A stretch of 64,000 nucleotides of DNA from Corythucha ciliata (GCA_038030265.1 CM075943.1:6386001-6450000), one strand, 5' to 3'; shown: positions 10,730-24,000, counted from the first letter of the stretch. The notes: generated by a model from the letters alone, not told the origin. Numbers and translations: made by a program.

Positions 10730-12240
10730 AGGACTAGGAGAATAGAATGCGCTGAGAGCTCGTTGACCGAGGAATTTTTGAAGCTCCCGCCACATCGCAT
10801 TCTCCTGATAAAAAGCACACAAAATAGTCTCACAACAAGGGGCAAAATTAGTCGGTTTTTGACAAGTTTGGATCCACAATGACCAGGATAACAAAATGTG
10901 CTAGGAGCTCGTCGCCGTGGGAATTTTCACAGCTCCAAGCACATCATGATCATTACTCTCCCGATACAAAAGATGGAGAATCGCCTTAAAAAAACGAGAA
11001 AAAAGGGGCAAAATTTGTCGTTTTTGACACGTTTCAGTCGGTGCGCTGATGGGCGCTCGTTGACGCGACGAAGGAATTTTTGCAGCTTCTAGCACATCGC
11101 ACTCTCCTGATAGAAAGCTCGAAAAATTGTTTCTCAAAACACGTGAAAGATAGTCTTCCAATATGAAATATTGGAAATCGCTGCATGACACTGGAGAAAA
11201 GGGGCGTAATAATCGTTTTTGACAAGATTTTTGGTTCCCCATGACCAGGAGAATAGAATGTGCTGGGAGCTCTTCGACTAAACAATTTTGTACGGCATCC
11301 GAGCTCCTAGCACATTATATTCTCCTAATAAAAAAAACCAGAAAATCACCATTAAAGCATTCAACTTGCAAAAAAGGGGCAAATTCGTCGTTCGGTCCCC
11401 AGTGACCAGGACAATAGAATGTGCCGGGAGTTCGTCAACAAAGAAATTTTCGCCAATAAGTGGCAAGGTGTAATTTAATCAATTTCAAGTATCAAGTGAA
11501 AATTGGGTTGAGAGATGGGCATTTCCAGGGGTGCCGGATGTCACTATCGGGAGCAATTTGGGCCTATTTCAAAGGCTGAATAACGACGTGGTAATTTTTT
11601 GCACATTTAGACCGAACCAAGTGGACAAATTTTTTCCGGCGCCGACCTCCTAGAACATTATATTCTCCTGTTACGAAAGATCAGAAATCGCCGAATAAAA
11701 AAGGGGCGAAATTGTCGTTTTTGACAAGATTTTGTTCCCCATGACCAGGAGAATAGAATTTGCCAGGAGCTTTTCGATGAAATGATTTTTGGTGGAATGC
11801 GAGCTCCTAGCACATTATATCAAAAAGGGGCAAAATCGTCGTTTTTGGCAAGATTTGGGCTCTATGACCAGGACAATAGAATGTGCTAGGAGCTCGTTGA
11901 CCAAACAATTTTTGTAGCTCCCAGCACACCATATTCTCCTGATACAAAAGAAAAAAAAATAGCCCCTACAAAGAACGATGGAAAAGGGGCAAAATCGTCT
12001 TTTTTGACAAGATTTGGTTTCTAGCGACCTGGAGAATAGAATGTGTCGAGAGCTTGTCGACTAAACACAATTTTACCGAAGCGGAGTCCTAACACGAAAT
12101 ATTGAAAACCTCCGCATTACACTGGAGAAAAGGGGCCAACGACTAGGAGAGTAGAATGTGCTGGGAGCTCGTCGGCTTAGTAAAGTTTGACAGAATGCCA
12201 ACCTCCCACCATTATTACATTCTTCTAAAACGCAGCTCAG
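10730..12240 (+). repeat. Tandem array of hairpin-forming ~150-190-bp repeat
   Basis: About eight units. Each has an AGGAGAATAGAATGTGCTGG-type arm, a 20-30 nt loop, the reverse-complement arm (CTCCTAGCACATTATATTC), then a linker with AAAAGGGGCAAAATCGTCG and TTTTTGACAAGATTTGG. A clear example is 11247-11272 with 11301-11326: 26-nt arms with few mismatches and a 28-nt loop. The array is broken at 11505-11630 by a different segment that is shared with 13600-13715 and 38797-38915. The 11630-12240 part is collinear, inverted, with 39290-40270. Confidence 0.85.
11505..11630 (+). repeat. Dispersed repeat segment within the hairpin array
   Basis: The order GAGATGGGCAT, CGGATGTCACTATCGGGAG, TAACGACGTGG resembles 38797-38915 (GAGATCGGCAT, CGATATCACCCTCGAGAG, TAACCACGTGG) and, inverted, 13600-13715. 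All three copies sit beside hairpin arrays, so the two parts probably belong to one larger repeat. Confidence 0.6.
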
Positions 12241-12249
12241 TCTCTATCG

Positions 12250-13300
12250 AGGGGCCTCTCTTTTCCCTCGCCAGCGGTACATAGCCCTGCCACACAACCA
12301 ACAACGCCTCGGCATCACGACCGCCGTCACTTACCTGGGGATCGTCCTCGCACGAGACCCACGGCCATCCCTTCATCTCGCCCACCTCGCTGCCACCATC
12401 AGTGATACCTGTTCATTTGTGCGAAGCATCTCTGGACAGGGATGGGGAGCGTCCTTCCTTACCCGACTCCGGTACTACAAGACCATCTTCCTGCCTCGCA
12501 TTGCGTATGCGTGTGTCGTGTGGTGGCCCCAAGCCAAACCATGTGACAGACGCAAAATAAAGACGATACAGCGACAGTTCCTGCTGGCCACCCTCAGGGC
12601 ATACATTACCACCGCTCACGCCACCCTCCACGTTTTGGCTGGGGTGCTGCCACTCGACCTCGAACTCGACGTTAACGCGTCCTGCAGGGCAAAGGCGCTA
12701 GCTGCAAACATTTACCGCCCTCCGTATCTACAAGCCATTCCACTTGATCTGGATGACGCCAAGTACGCGGAACAGTGCCGTGCCGCAGCCACCTTAGCGT
12801 GGCAAACCGAATGGACCAGCGCAACAACCGGGCGCCACACCCATGCCATCATACCATCGGTCCAAGCGAGGCTCAAGTGGACACACCCCCGACCCAACTA
12901 CCCTGCAGTCCAACTACTCTCCGGTCATGGCAATTTCAATGCCAAACTCGCCTTCCACAAGTGCCGCGATGACCCGCTCTGCCCCTGTGGCCAACGAGTT
13001 GAGGAGGATGCAGCTCATGTCATCTGGAGCTGCCCAATATACGCCGAGATTCGCGCACGCTGGAGAATATCACAGGCACCACATACCCTCGTCAACACCC
13101 GTGCCGCAGCGCGCCGGTTCATGGCATTTGCCAACGCATGGAGTCGAATACGTGGTACGTCAGCTGCCATCGCACGACCACCGCGACACTTCCAGCCGCC
13201 AGCCTCATCAAACGCTGCTGCTCCCCCTGACGAGGATATCCAGAGCACTGACGACCAGACGCCTTCAACACCGCGTCCACACCCTCCCGCCGCGACTTAA
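12250..13300 (+). pseudogene. R1-type LINE, C-terminal end of pol
   Basis: The frame is open from about 12250 (AVTYLGIVLARDPRPSLHL, then CSFVRSISGQGWG) to the stop near 13300. It covers the RT thumb and the C-terminal region, with the zinc-knuckle CPCGQRVEEDAAHVIWSC (C-x-C-x9-H-x4-C) and ARLKWTHPRPNYPAVQ / LLSGHGNFNAKLAFHKC blocks characteristic of R1-clade elements. Catalytic RT and endonuclease are absent: a 5'-truncated insertion. Its base composition is clearly GC-richer than the neighbouring arrays. The C-terminal SNAAAPPDEDIQS...PPAAT tail is low-complexity. About 300 bp of GC-rich 3' UTR follows. Confidence 0.85.
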
Positions 13301-13790
13301 TCACCTTCTCCCGCCGCGCGTGTCTCGCGTAACTGTTCACCGGTAACATCGCGTAATAAGTTATGTCAGGTAACACTCCTCGTCTCACACTGCACCACTA
13401 AAACTCCCCACCGCCAAGCGGTCCACACCGGTAACGTGTCAGCTTTGACCAGCTGGCACGGCTGACGGGGAGTGAGACGAGGATAACCAGGAATTGCACG
13501 TGCCGGGTCACTTCCGGGTCGTGCACTCCGACACATTCTGGTCATGTGCCTGAAAAGGCATCAAGCCAGAGCCGGAAGAAGGCACAAACCTGGTTGGGTG
13601 TGGCTTGAAAATGGCATAAAATTCCCACGTGGTTATAAGGCGCTCTAAGTGAGCCCAAAGTGCTCTCGAGGGTGATATCGGATACTCCTAGAAATGCCGA
13701 TCTCCCAACCCATTTAGAACACTCAAAAACGCCTTTTTTAATTGTATAATGACATGTTAATTATCCTATAATAATCCTCAGGAACTGAGC
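13301..13790. other. LINE 3' UTR and dispersed repeat, no gene
   Basis: 13301-13600 is GC-rich and probably the R1-type 3' UTR. 13600-13715 (TGGGTGTGGCTTGAAATGG... to CCGATCTCCCAACC) is the inverted counterpart of 38797-38915. No poly(A) tail or target duplication is obvious. Confidence 0.5.
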
Positions 13791-14165
13791 TCCTGGCATG
13801 CCCTATTCTCCTGATAAATTTACCAAAACTGTTTAAACACGACTATTTTGCCCCCCCCCCATTTTTTTAAACGAAAAACCACTTGGTTTTGCGGTAATTT
13901 TCGGGTTAATGTACCAGGAGCATATTATGTGCTGGGAGCTTGACCGCCACCTTGAAGTTGTTCCCCTCGTAATAAGCTCCTGACTCACCCAATTCTCCTA
14001 ATGATTCAGTATCAAAACTTTTCAAAATCGACGATTTTCCCCCTTTTTTACTTCTACGTTTCCGTAGGGGATGGAAGTGTGGTGTTTGTGAAACATTTAA
14101 GCCAAGCCTTAACCAAACCTTAACGAGCTCCCAGCACATCCTATTCTCCTGATACAAAAGTTCGG
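13790..14165 (-). repeat. Short hairpin-repeat array
   Basis: Two to three units with GAGCTCCTGGCATGCCCTA / TATTATGTGCTGGGAGCTT arms and TTTTGCCCC linkers, diverged from the other arrays and interrupted by C- and G-homopolymers. It ends at a run of G near 14163. Confidence 0.65.
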
Positions 14166-14169
14166 GGGG

Positions 14170-14860
14170 GGGGGGTGATAATAAGCCAAATATTTGGTCT
14201 TATTCGGGAAAAGTTAAATTTGTGGATCAATATAAAATGGTGGACACCTCAACACGGGCCCATGGGCAGCACTCATTGTGTACTCTTATTGTTAGTGTTC
14301 GATGATGGTTGTCAAAGAACGACCCGTTTCTGACAAGACGTTCACAGAATAGGTCGGTTTCAATGCTTTAGATAAAGAGTTTGAAAGAAGTTTTAAGCCC
14401 CAACTTAAATATATTCACGAGAAACAGATAACGACGATAGAAAAGAGGATAAACGTGGTCGGGAGGGGGTGATAAAAGAGGTGGAACGTAGAAAAATTTC
14501 TTCCAGAACAGTCAAGCTTCTTCCCCTCTTTGTCCGTAACAACATCTGAACAAACAAGTTAAGGTGGGGAAAAACTCCCCTAGTTCTAAAGTTTAATCGT
14601 TTCAATTAATAGAACATTGAAGTTAACTATTTCAAACTGCGAAATAAAGTTTTAAAATCTTTGCCCTTCTAACTTCTTATAAAATGGTTCGTATAAATCG
14701 TTGCTGGAGAAGTTCTGTCTCGATTTAACAAAATGGTGGAAATGGAGGTTTAATTTACATCTCAATAAAACTTACAAAGGATTTAGTTTATTTATTTATT
14801 TTCAATAATCTAACGTAATGTATACATTTTGACGACTTGCCTTAAAACGAGAATACTTTT
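14170..14860. other. Upstream region of the LRR gene, nothing recognised
   Basis: AT-rich and non-repetitive as far as I can see. Likely holds the promoter and a non-coding first exon, but no TATA box or initiator stands out clearly. Confidence 0.35.
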
Positions 14861-14870
14861 TTATTTTCAG
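14861..14870 (+). other. Candidate splice acceptor of a 5' UTR intron
   Basis: A pyrimidine tract ending TTATTTTCAG lies 41 bp before the start codon. A non-coding first exon upstream is therefore plausible; the sequence does not show which donor it would use. Confidence 0.45.
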
Positions 14871-14911
14871 TAATGTGAGCTGAATCTTTCTCTTCTTCCC
14901 CACTACAAGAA

Positions 14912-15042
14912 ATGGAATGGCGAGCGGCCGCGGCGGTTGGGGTGCTTCCCATAATCGCCCTAGCGCTGTGCCTCGATATCGCTCTCGCGGGACTTCCTCC
15001 AGATCTTGAATGTCCCGAAGACTGCGATTGCCATTACTTCAG
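14912..15042 (+). CDS. LRR gene exon 1 (signal peptide and start of N-cap)
   Basis: The start is the first ATG after a candidate acceptor, in context ACAAGAAATGG. Encodes a 26-residue hydrophobic leader and the CPEDCDCHYF half of the LRR N-terminal cap. Ends AG|GTAAAT with two bases of a split Arg codon. Confidence 0.93.
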
Positions 15043-18000
15043 GTAAATCCGACCCCCCCCCTCCTGCTCCCCGCTCTGACTTTAGATTCTACAACTCCTT
15101 CCCAACGCCCGCTCTTTACATAACAGGATCAACTGGGTGACCGACTGCTCCGACAGCAATCTCACTCACGTGCCCACCCTGGACGACGGTCTCAGTTTGA
15201 ACGTGTACACTTTGATTTTGAACGGGAACAATTTGACGTCGTCCGAATGGGCACCATTTCCCGACGACATCAAAGTGCGAAGCCTCAAATTGGCCGACAA
15301 CCGTTTGACGAAAATAACGAAGGAGATGTTCCCCGGATTGAAGTACCTCATCGATTTGGACATATCGGGCAATGAGATCAGCCACATCGAGCCCGAAGCA
15401 TTTTCGTGAGTTCAGCATTCATTAATCAAAATTATTATTTTAAAAATAAGAAAGAAAATAAACTGAGGCCCCCCCCCCTCATAGCTCTTCCATTGCTCGT
15501 AATTAAATCCGATCCTTTAATTGAAAACCCAGCACAAAAATCCATAAATTTATACGCAGAATTGATTCACTACCCGTCAAGACGACTCATGACAACGTTA
15601 AATCTCAAGATGAAAATATGCCAAGTCATATGACATTCGGCGGGCAGGGAGAAGGATTTATACCGGATTCTCGGATAATTGTGCGGTGTAATCAAATATA
15701 CCCGAAATTTTGATAATAAATCCGCCTGGTCCCTTTAAATGTGTTTATGCCTCTTGGAATGGCTAAGCGTAGCCCTTTCACAGGTGTCTACGCTACGTAG
15801 AGTGCGTCACTATTTCTGCCGATTTCAAAATGAGTCAAAGGTCAACATTATTTGCTTTCAAAAAAAGCAGGTGGATTTCAAGATGAATTCGCAGGTGGTT
15901 TTAAGGTCACAAGAGTGGCGCAAAATGACGAAAACTTCTTCATCCCCGACCTTTCGAATTGTGTACTTCAAATTACTTTTAAGGCTCTACTTTCCTATGG
16001 TAAAACGAGTTCCAAAAAATCTCGGCTTGTATTGCTCCAATTTGTTTGATTTTTTTTGCTAAATTCCTCAAAAATTCCATAAAATTGAAGCCCGCAAGAG
16101 TTTTTGCCAAATTTTAAATGTATATATATATAATTGTTATAAATGCGTGGTTAAAATTGCGTAGTTCACGGAAAACTCTGCGGGGTTCCATTGTTCAGAG
16201 TTTCCTACGATTTATGGCATGAAAAACATTTTAAGAAACTCGCCCAATTTGGAGAAAAATCGGAATTTCAATTTTCAAATAATTCAGCTTCAGAAAGAGG
16301 CGCGCTCATAAATTATACGGCAGTGGGATGAACTTCTTACTCAAGAGGCTTTCAGGCGAGGAGGATCGGGGTAAACCGTTTCCGTCGGACAAACGACCTT
16401 GAGTTTGTGCATGTGGGGGACTTAGCGAGGCGAGGGAAGCCTGAATGGACCGAACTTCGAATTTATTTTTTTTCCCTTTGAGATACATTTTTGAAGGGGT
16501 AGTTTAAAATGGCTTGATTTTTTCGGATGAACCGCTAATAATTGTCGTACGTATCTATTCAGTCATGTTGTTCGAGCTGGTGCACAGCGAATTATGACAA
16601 TTTCATTCAATTATTTAATGAAATTTTAAAATGTCCAAAGATCGGTACTCTCTCCCAGCCACCTCTTATTACTAGGGTTGCCAGATTTGAAAAGCTCGAA
16701 AACCGGCCAATACATATATATACAAGTCGTGTATTACATAAATACATACCGGGAGACCCACTGTAAATTGAACCCAGGCCACTCCCATGCGCGGACAAAA
16801 AATAATTGACTGTGAATGTGTGAACCAGTATGTGTATGTTCACAGGTTCAATTTGAGGAGGGCCTAATAGCGTTTTCGATTCCCCAAAAAATCTGCCTCG
16901 AGACAGTAAATTTCCATACGTTTTCTCTTAATTAAATACGTTAATGTGAGAAAAAGAACCTGCCACGGAGCGGGAATCGAACCCGGCGGACACCGTATCT
17001 CCGGTACGGCTCTTAGACCACCAAGACACCGCGGCGACCAGGAACTATTCAACTCCGGGCCATCTCCAGTGGCGGATCTAAGAGAAGGGCCACAGGGGCC
17101 ATGGCCCCTCCCTTGGAGTCGAGGTCACTTGCGAAAAAAAAAAATCATCAAAACCTCCTCACCTTAATTTTAGGGTCATTTTCTCTTAGGTCCGAGGGTC
17201 TCGAGAGATGCGAAATACTGATTTACTCAAGGGGAAAACTCTCGCGAATGGTCTCACAGAAGAAAATTGACGTTGAACGCCACCACTTCAAGGGCAAAAT
17301 TTATGAGAAAGGTGACGCCAAGGGCAAACTTATAAGCGAAACGTCACATTGTGAGGAAAAAAAAAAAAACTGTTTAGAAAGGCCGCGGCACAACGAGTGA
17401 ACCGCGCGAAATGCCCCACGGCGGCGGGCAAAACGCAAACATTCCGGGCAAACACTCACTTGAATCGCCACATTCAAGGCAAAATTTACGTGAAAGGCCG
17501 CGCCAAAGGCAACAAATATGCGAAATGCTTCACCAAGAGCTCGTCGGTTTCACTAAAAAATTGTCAATTTCGTAACGAAATTGTCTGTTTTATGAGAAAA
17601 CTTTCAATTTTATAAGACATCTCAACCTTATGAGCATAATGGTTGACTTTATGAGGTAATTTTCAGTCTAAAAAGTATCAATTTGATGAGTCCATCTTCA
17701 GTTCAATAAGGAAATAGTCAATTTTATGAAGAAAATGACATATTGTATGAAGAATTATCAATATAATGAGAAAATTGCCCCTTTCGAATGAATTTCCAAT
17801 TTTGTAAGGCAATTGTTAGTTCGAATTGGAAATTGCTCATTTCAAGAGAAAATCGTAACTAGGAATCGTTAATTTTAGGACGAAATCGTCAATTTTATTA
17901 GCGCATAGTCAATTTAATTAAAAACGTGTCAATTTGAAGCAGGCATTGTTAATTTGACGTGGAAATTGTCAATTTCACTAGAAAATTATTTATTTTTCGT

Positions 18001-21000
18001 CCTTTTGGAACTTATTAATTTTGCCCCTTGACTCAATGGGCAATTGCCCTTTTTATGATTATTGTTTATGCAGTAGTTTCGCAGTAGATCGTTTCGAAAT
18101 TATCAATTTTATGGGAAAATTGTCAATTATATAGAGAAATTGTCAATTTCACGAGGAAATAATCAATGTTACGGAGAAATTGTATATTTTGTGAGGGAAC
18201 TGACAATTTTATGAGGAAATCGTCAAATTTATGAGGAAATAATTAATTTTACGGGGAAATTGTCCATTTTATGAGGAAATTGTCCATTTTGTGAGGAAAT
18301 TGTCAATTTTATAAGAAAAAAGTTAATTTTGTGAGGAAATTGTATGTTTTATGAGGAAATTGTCTATTTTATGAGGGAACCGTGAATTTTATTAGGAAAT
18401 TATATGTTGTATGAGGAAACTGACAATTTTACGAAGAAATTGTCAATTTTATGAGGAGATTGTCAATTTTGTGAGAAAATTGTCGATTTGATGAGGAAAT
18501 ATCCAATTTCCAGACGGAAATCGTGAATTTTATCAGGAAGTTATATGTTTTGTGAGGAAATTGTCAATTTTATGAGGAAATTGTCAAGTTCATGAGGAGA
18601 TTGTCAATATGATGAACAGCTAATCTCGGAAAATTTGTTTGCCAGTAAACCAATTTCGCTGGTTGGCCTACTTCAGTGACTGATTGCGCCGATTTTTTGC
18701 ACTAAGAACCGTTTTTAGCCGGTCTCACTCAATAAAAAAAGTAATTTCCTGGATTTCGCTCACTAAAAAACCCAATTTTTATGGTTACAATCGCAGTGGT
18801 AGGCGTGGGACATAATGCTTCCCCTCCGCAAATTGTTACTTTTATGAAGAACTAATACATTTCATGAGGAAATCGTCCAATTTATGAGAAAATTGTCAAT
18901 TTCGCAATTAAATTATGTATTTTATGAGAAAATTGACAATTTTACACGGAAATCGTCAATTTCGTGAGGAAATTGTACGTTTTATGAGGAAATTGTCCAT
19001 TTTGGAAATTGCCTATATTAAGAGGGAATTGACAATTTTATGGGTAAATTGTATATTTTATGAGGAAACTGTCAATTTTACGAGGAAATAATCAATTTCA
19101 AAGGGAAATTGTCTACTTTATGAAATTGACAATTTGGTACGGAAATCGTCAATTATATGAAGAAATCGTCCATTTTGTGAGAAAGTTGTCAATTTTATGC
19201 GAAAATTGTATATTTTTAATGAGGAAATTGTCAATTTTACGAGGAAATCATCAATTTTGTTGGGATATTATCATTTTACGACGAAATGGTCAGTTTTATG
19301 AGGAAATTGTCAATTTTATGTGGAATTGTTAGTAGGACGAAATTGTTATTTTCACGAGAAAATTTTCGTTTTTATTAGCAATTGACATTTTTATTGGCAC
19401 ATTGTCAATTTAATTAAAACTTTGTCAATGTGAAGCAGAAATTCTCAGTTTGGAACTGTAATTGTCAATTTCACGAAGAAATTAAAACTTATCCCCAAAT
19501 TGAGGAATTTTTGGTCCTTGGAACCAAAAAATTAAAAGTTATTAATTTCAACCATTTCTCGATAGGCAATTACCCTTTTGGTGATTATTGTTAATACAGT
19601 AATTGGTGATCGTTATTTTGGCTTTAAACTTGTTATTTTTAGTATGAATAGCCGATTGTACGCGGAAATGATCAATTTTAAGAGTAAATTGTCAATTTTA
19701 TGAGTAAATTTCAATTTTATGAGGAAATTGACAATTTTATGAGGAAATTGTCAATTTTATGAGTAAATTGTCAATTTTATCAGTAAATTGTCAATTTTAT
19801 CAGTAAATTGTCAATTTTATGAGGAAATTGTCAATTTTATGAGGAAATTATCAATTTTGTGTGGAAATTATTAATTCCATGAGGAGACTGTCAATTTTAT
19901 GAACAGCTAATCTCGGAACATTTGTTTGCCAGTAAAGCAATTTCTCTAGGTGGCCTACTTCAGTGACTTTTTGCGTCGGTTTTTCGCACTAACAACCGTT
20001 TTTAGCTGGTTTCACTCAATAAAAATGTAATTTCCATGATTTCACTCACTAAAAAACCCAATTTTGAGGGTCACAATTGCAGTGTTAGCCATGGGGCTTA
20101 TAACACCTTCCTCTTACTCACTGCGCTGAGTACACTTTATTCGGCGGGAGGCATATTTTTGCCAGACTAATAGTTCACGTTACATATTGAATGTTGAATG
20201 TTGTTTCTCCCCCCCCCCCACTTTTCCGGCGTTTGGGTTTCCTCAATTTTCCGATGTTTCAATTATCGGAGATTGAGAACTGTGTCTGTCTAGGAACGGT
20301 TTGACGTGTGGTATTGGTAGGTGCGAGGGCCGAATGGAGTCATAATGTGGCCCCCTCCTTAAGCTGACTCTGGATCCGCGCTTGGCCATCTCTTTCCCCC
20401 ACGACAACACAACAATACAGTGACTGAACCGCTGGAACTGACAATACAATAGGCCCTATCTAGGCTGAGAGTTAGCGCGGTGCCGGCCTGCACAAGTCAC
20501 ACGAAAGTCACGAAATCATCCCCGACGTTTTAAAGAAATAAAATCTTGTCGCTAAGTTCCCTTACGAATAATTTAATGAGGAAAAATTATTACAAAATGA
20601 GCAAATCCGAAAACCGGCTTTACTTAAGGCCGGTCGAGGGTCCGGCCGGCATCCGGCCTCGGACTTCCAAAACCGGCCAGGCCGGTCGAAAACCGGTCAT
20701 CTGGCAACCCTACTTATTACCCTCTCCACTTTTTTGATAAATATTTCGATAAACTCGGTTTAAATCAATTGAAGTTAATAATTTAAATACAATTAGCCGC
20801 ATTAGTATAGCTAATTATTACTAATTTTTGCCGATTTTTCGGAAATTTTATTTAACCCTCTTCTTGTATCCTCCTTTCGACTTGTTCAGAAAATTGAAAT
20901 GGAGCAAGAAATTTTTTGCATGACATTTTTGCCAAATCTGGCCAAGTGTGGGGGGTAATTCTGTCATTTCGAAGCCTTGTTCACCCGAAGCGATTTTGTT

Positions 21001-24000
21001 CGCGATTTTCACGGCACAGCGGGAAAGAGAGTGTTGCAGGATGTGCTGCCTTCTTTCGCTAGATGATCTGCTTCCTCGTTTCCCGGTATTTGTGAATGTG
21101 ATTTTATCCAGACTATGTTTAGACTCTTCTCTTGTAAATTTACAATGTCATCTATCAGCTCCATGATTCTCACAATGAGGTGAGAACAATTAGTTGCAAG
21201 TGAGAAATGTCTTATGCTTTCAATTATACTTTTACTATCTGTTAATATGGAGAAATATTTATCACTGGACGACTTAATGTAATGTAACGCTTCAATTACT
21301 GCAATGCATTCTGCGGAGTAACTTGATAAGAGGCTCGACAATTTGAAAAAAATTTTAACGTTGTCAGTCCTATCATAATAGGAGGCTCCAACATTTTTTC
21401 CTGATTTGGACCCGTATGTGTAAATTTCTCTTGTATTTGCAATTAGGGGAACTATTTCACCAAAAAAATGTGTACGATTTTGAATTAAAGAGTGATCTTT
21501 ACAATGGGGCATAATAATGATTTTGACCGGGGTATTGATTAAATATTTGGGGCTTCGAAAAATGGGAATTTTGTCTGAAGAATCTATTAATGGATGGTAT
21601 TTTGACGTTGCCGCAAAGCTGTCAACCAGTAAAGGGACAGTTTTGTTTTTCCAGTATACGTGAGTGAATACTAAACTTGTTAGATGACTAATTTTTTTGG
21701 ATATTTCCGGTTTTGATGATATTGCTTTAAGGATGTATCTATCCGTTAACATTCTGCGACGTAATACTAGTGGGGGCTCATGTGCTTCAGACAACATCGC
21801 GTTGATTGGAGTGGACTTCAAGAGACCTAAACATATCCGTATACTTTTGTACTGCAGTTTGTCAACTTCATAGAGTAGTGCTCTGTTCGCTCTACTGTAC
21901 AAAATGGACCCAAAATCAATTGTAGATCGAATTGTTGCTTGGTAAAAAAGGAGGCACGTCGCAGGGTCTGTCCCCCAGTTATTGTTGCAGATCATTTTGA
22001 GTATGTTAATGTACTTTTCGCATTTTGTAATTATGCCTCTTATATGACCAGTCCATTTCATTTATGTATCCACCGTTAGGCCTAAAAACCGGACAGAGGG
22101 TTTGACCGGGATGTGCATACCACCTAGAATTATTTCTTCTCCTAAGAAATTAGTTCTGCGACGGGTGAACGGACAAGCAACTAATTTGTCCAAATTCAGA
22201 GTCATTCCGTTATTAGTCATCCAGGGTATAAGGTTGTTCATTGTACTATCTAAGGTTTGTAAACATGTGGTGACATTTTGATTGGTGGTATATAGACAAA
22301 TGTCGTCTGCATATTGTATTAAAGTGGTGCCAGGATGACAAAAGGTATGTAGATCTGCTGTATATATAGAGTATAAAGGCCCGCTAAGGATACCTCCCTG
22401 AGGGAGTCCGTCTCTAGTCAATCTTGGTCCTATTCTCTCATTATTAATTTTCAGAAATATGCTCCTACACTCCAACAAATGGAAGATATTTGTAACGAAT
22501 TTGAAGGGTAATCCCATTGTTAAAAGTTTACTGCCTAGAACTTTCAGGATCACATTTTCGTATGCTCCAGTTACGTCCAGAAATACGGCAAGCACTGATT
22601 TATTACTTGTCAGGGATATGTCTATGTCTGTCAGTAATAGTGATTGGCAATCTTGAATGGATTTGCCTTTTCTACCACCAAATTGGGTGCGAGGGAATAG
22701 CCCGTTGTGTTCAATGTACCATTCTAGCCTATTTTTTATCATTCTTTCAAGGGTCTTGAGGATGCATGATGACAGTGATATGGGTCTATATGAGTCACAG
22801 TTATCATCGGGTTTGTGTGGTTTCAAGATGGGTACTACCAGGTAGCATTTCCAATCGTCAGGAAAGATTCCGGTCGCCCAAGCTTCGTTAAAGATATTTA
22901 ATAATAATTGTTTTGCATTTTTTGGGAGATTGGCTATCATGGGATAATGAATATTATCCGGCACCGGGGCTGTGTTTTTGTTCATTTTCATGGCATTCTG
23001 TAATTCCTTATCGGTGAAAGGGTTTAATATGAAATGTTCATCACTTGGATTTTGTCCAAATTGGAAGTTTTTATCTTCAGGAGCTAGTGGGGGACAAATT
23101 TTGTCAAGAAAATCTTCTGTCCATTTTTTTTGGACAGAGGGGGCTTATTAGTAGCTTTCCTGTTTTTTAAAATTTTGAATTTATTCCACATTTCTTGTAT
23201 ACTACAATTGTTGTTTATACTTACACAATGCTTTTTCCACGCTTCTTTTTTGCTGTTTTTTACCACTTTTTTCGCTGAAGCTGTAGCTCTTTTGTAGGAA
23301 ATATAATTTAAGTAATTTGAACATGTTTTATATAGTTGGTAAGAATTTTTTCTTTGAATAATTGCTGTTTTGCATTCATCATTCCATCAAGTTTTACTGA
23401 ATTTAGGATTTTTGAGTTCTTTGTACTTTGGAATGCTATTATTGCTAGCTTTATTAATATTTTGAATGAATAGGTGGTAATCTGATGGGTTTGGAGAAGT
23501 TAATTGTTCGCTGGTAAATTTATCCATTAATTTAGTGTAAACGTCCCAATCAGCTTTCTTAAGATTCCATATTCTTCCTGAATTATTGTGAATAATATGA
23601 GTGTACGGGCCGGTGGTTTCAAACATTATGGGAATATGATCAGAGCCTAGGGAGTCTTGTAAGATTCGCCAGCTGAATTTTGGGCTTAATGCTGGGGAAA
23701 CCATTGTGAGATCAATAGCTGAATGGTTTACTTGAGTAATTTTGTTTATTACAGTAGGAGAACCATAGTTGAGTAATATTAAATTGCTGTTGTCCATCGC
23801 TTATACTAGTGCATTTCCTTTAGGATTTGAATTGGAACATCCGAAAAACTGATGATGGCAGTTGAAGTCACCTGCTACGACGCAAGGGCGCGGAATGTTG
23901 TCAAAAAATCTTTCCCAGGCTCTAGTCGAGATATTACTTCTAGGGTTACTGTATACGGAAATTATAGCAAGGTCTTGTGTTTCGTACGGGATTGTTATTC

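Larger units (their letters stand above)
16673..20712. mobile_element. hAT-like non-autonomous DNA element, 4.04 kb
   Basis: Ends TAGGGTTGCCAGAT (16673-16686) and its exact inverse ATCTGGCAACCCTA (20699-20712), flanked by a perfect 8-bp duplication CTTATTAC (16665-16672 and 20713-20720). The 8-bp duplication and YAGGG-type terminus fit the hAT superfamily. Subterminal regions are rich in CCGGCC motifs. No transposase frame exists inside; instead it holds a tRNA-like unit, a dispersed repeat and a large 20-nt minisatellite. Family assignment is inference from the ends. Confidence 0.85.

Noticed and set aside
12843..13346. 167-residue frame overlapping the R1-type pol
   Set aside because: Shadow frame of GC-rich coding sequence; the R1 motifs are in the other frame.
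15739..16062. 107-residue frame just after LRR exon 2
   Set aside because: No motif, no LRR pattern, lies inside intron 2; phase-compatible splice sites were not evident.
19060..19332. Open frame with repeated MRKLSIL segments
   Set aside because: A by-product of the 20-nt minisatellite (not a multiple of three, frames cycle).
17560..19907. CRISPR-like array (regularly spaced near-identical repeats)
   Set aside because: Unit is only 20 nt with no separate spacers, degenerate, in a eukaryotic intron, and no cas-like gene is near.
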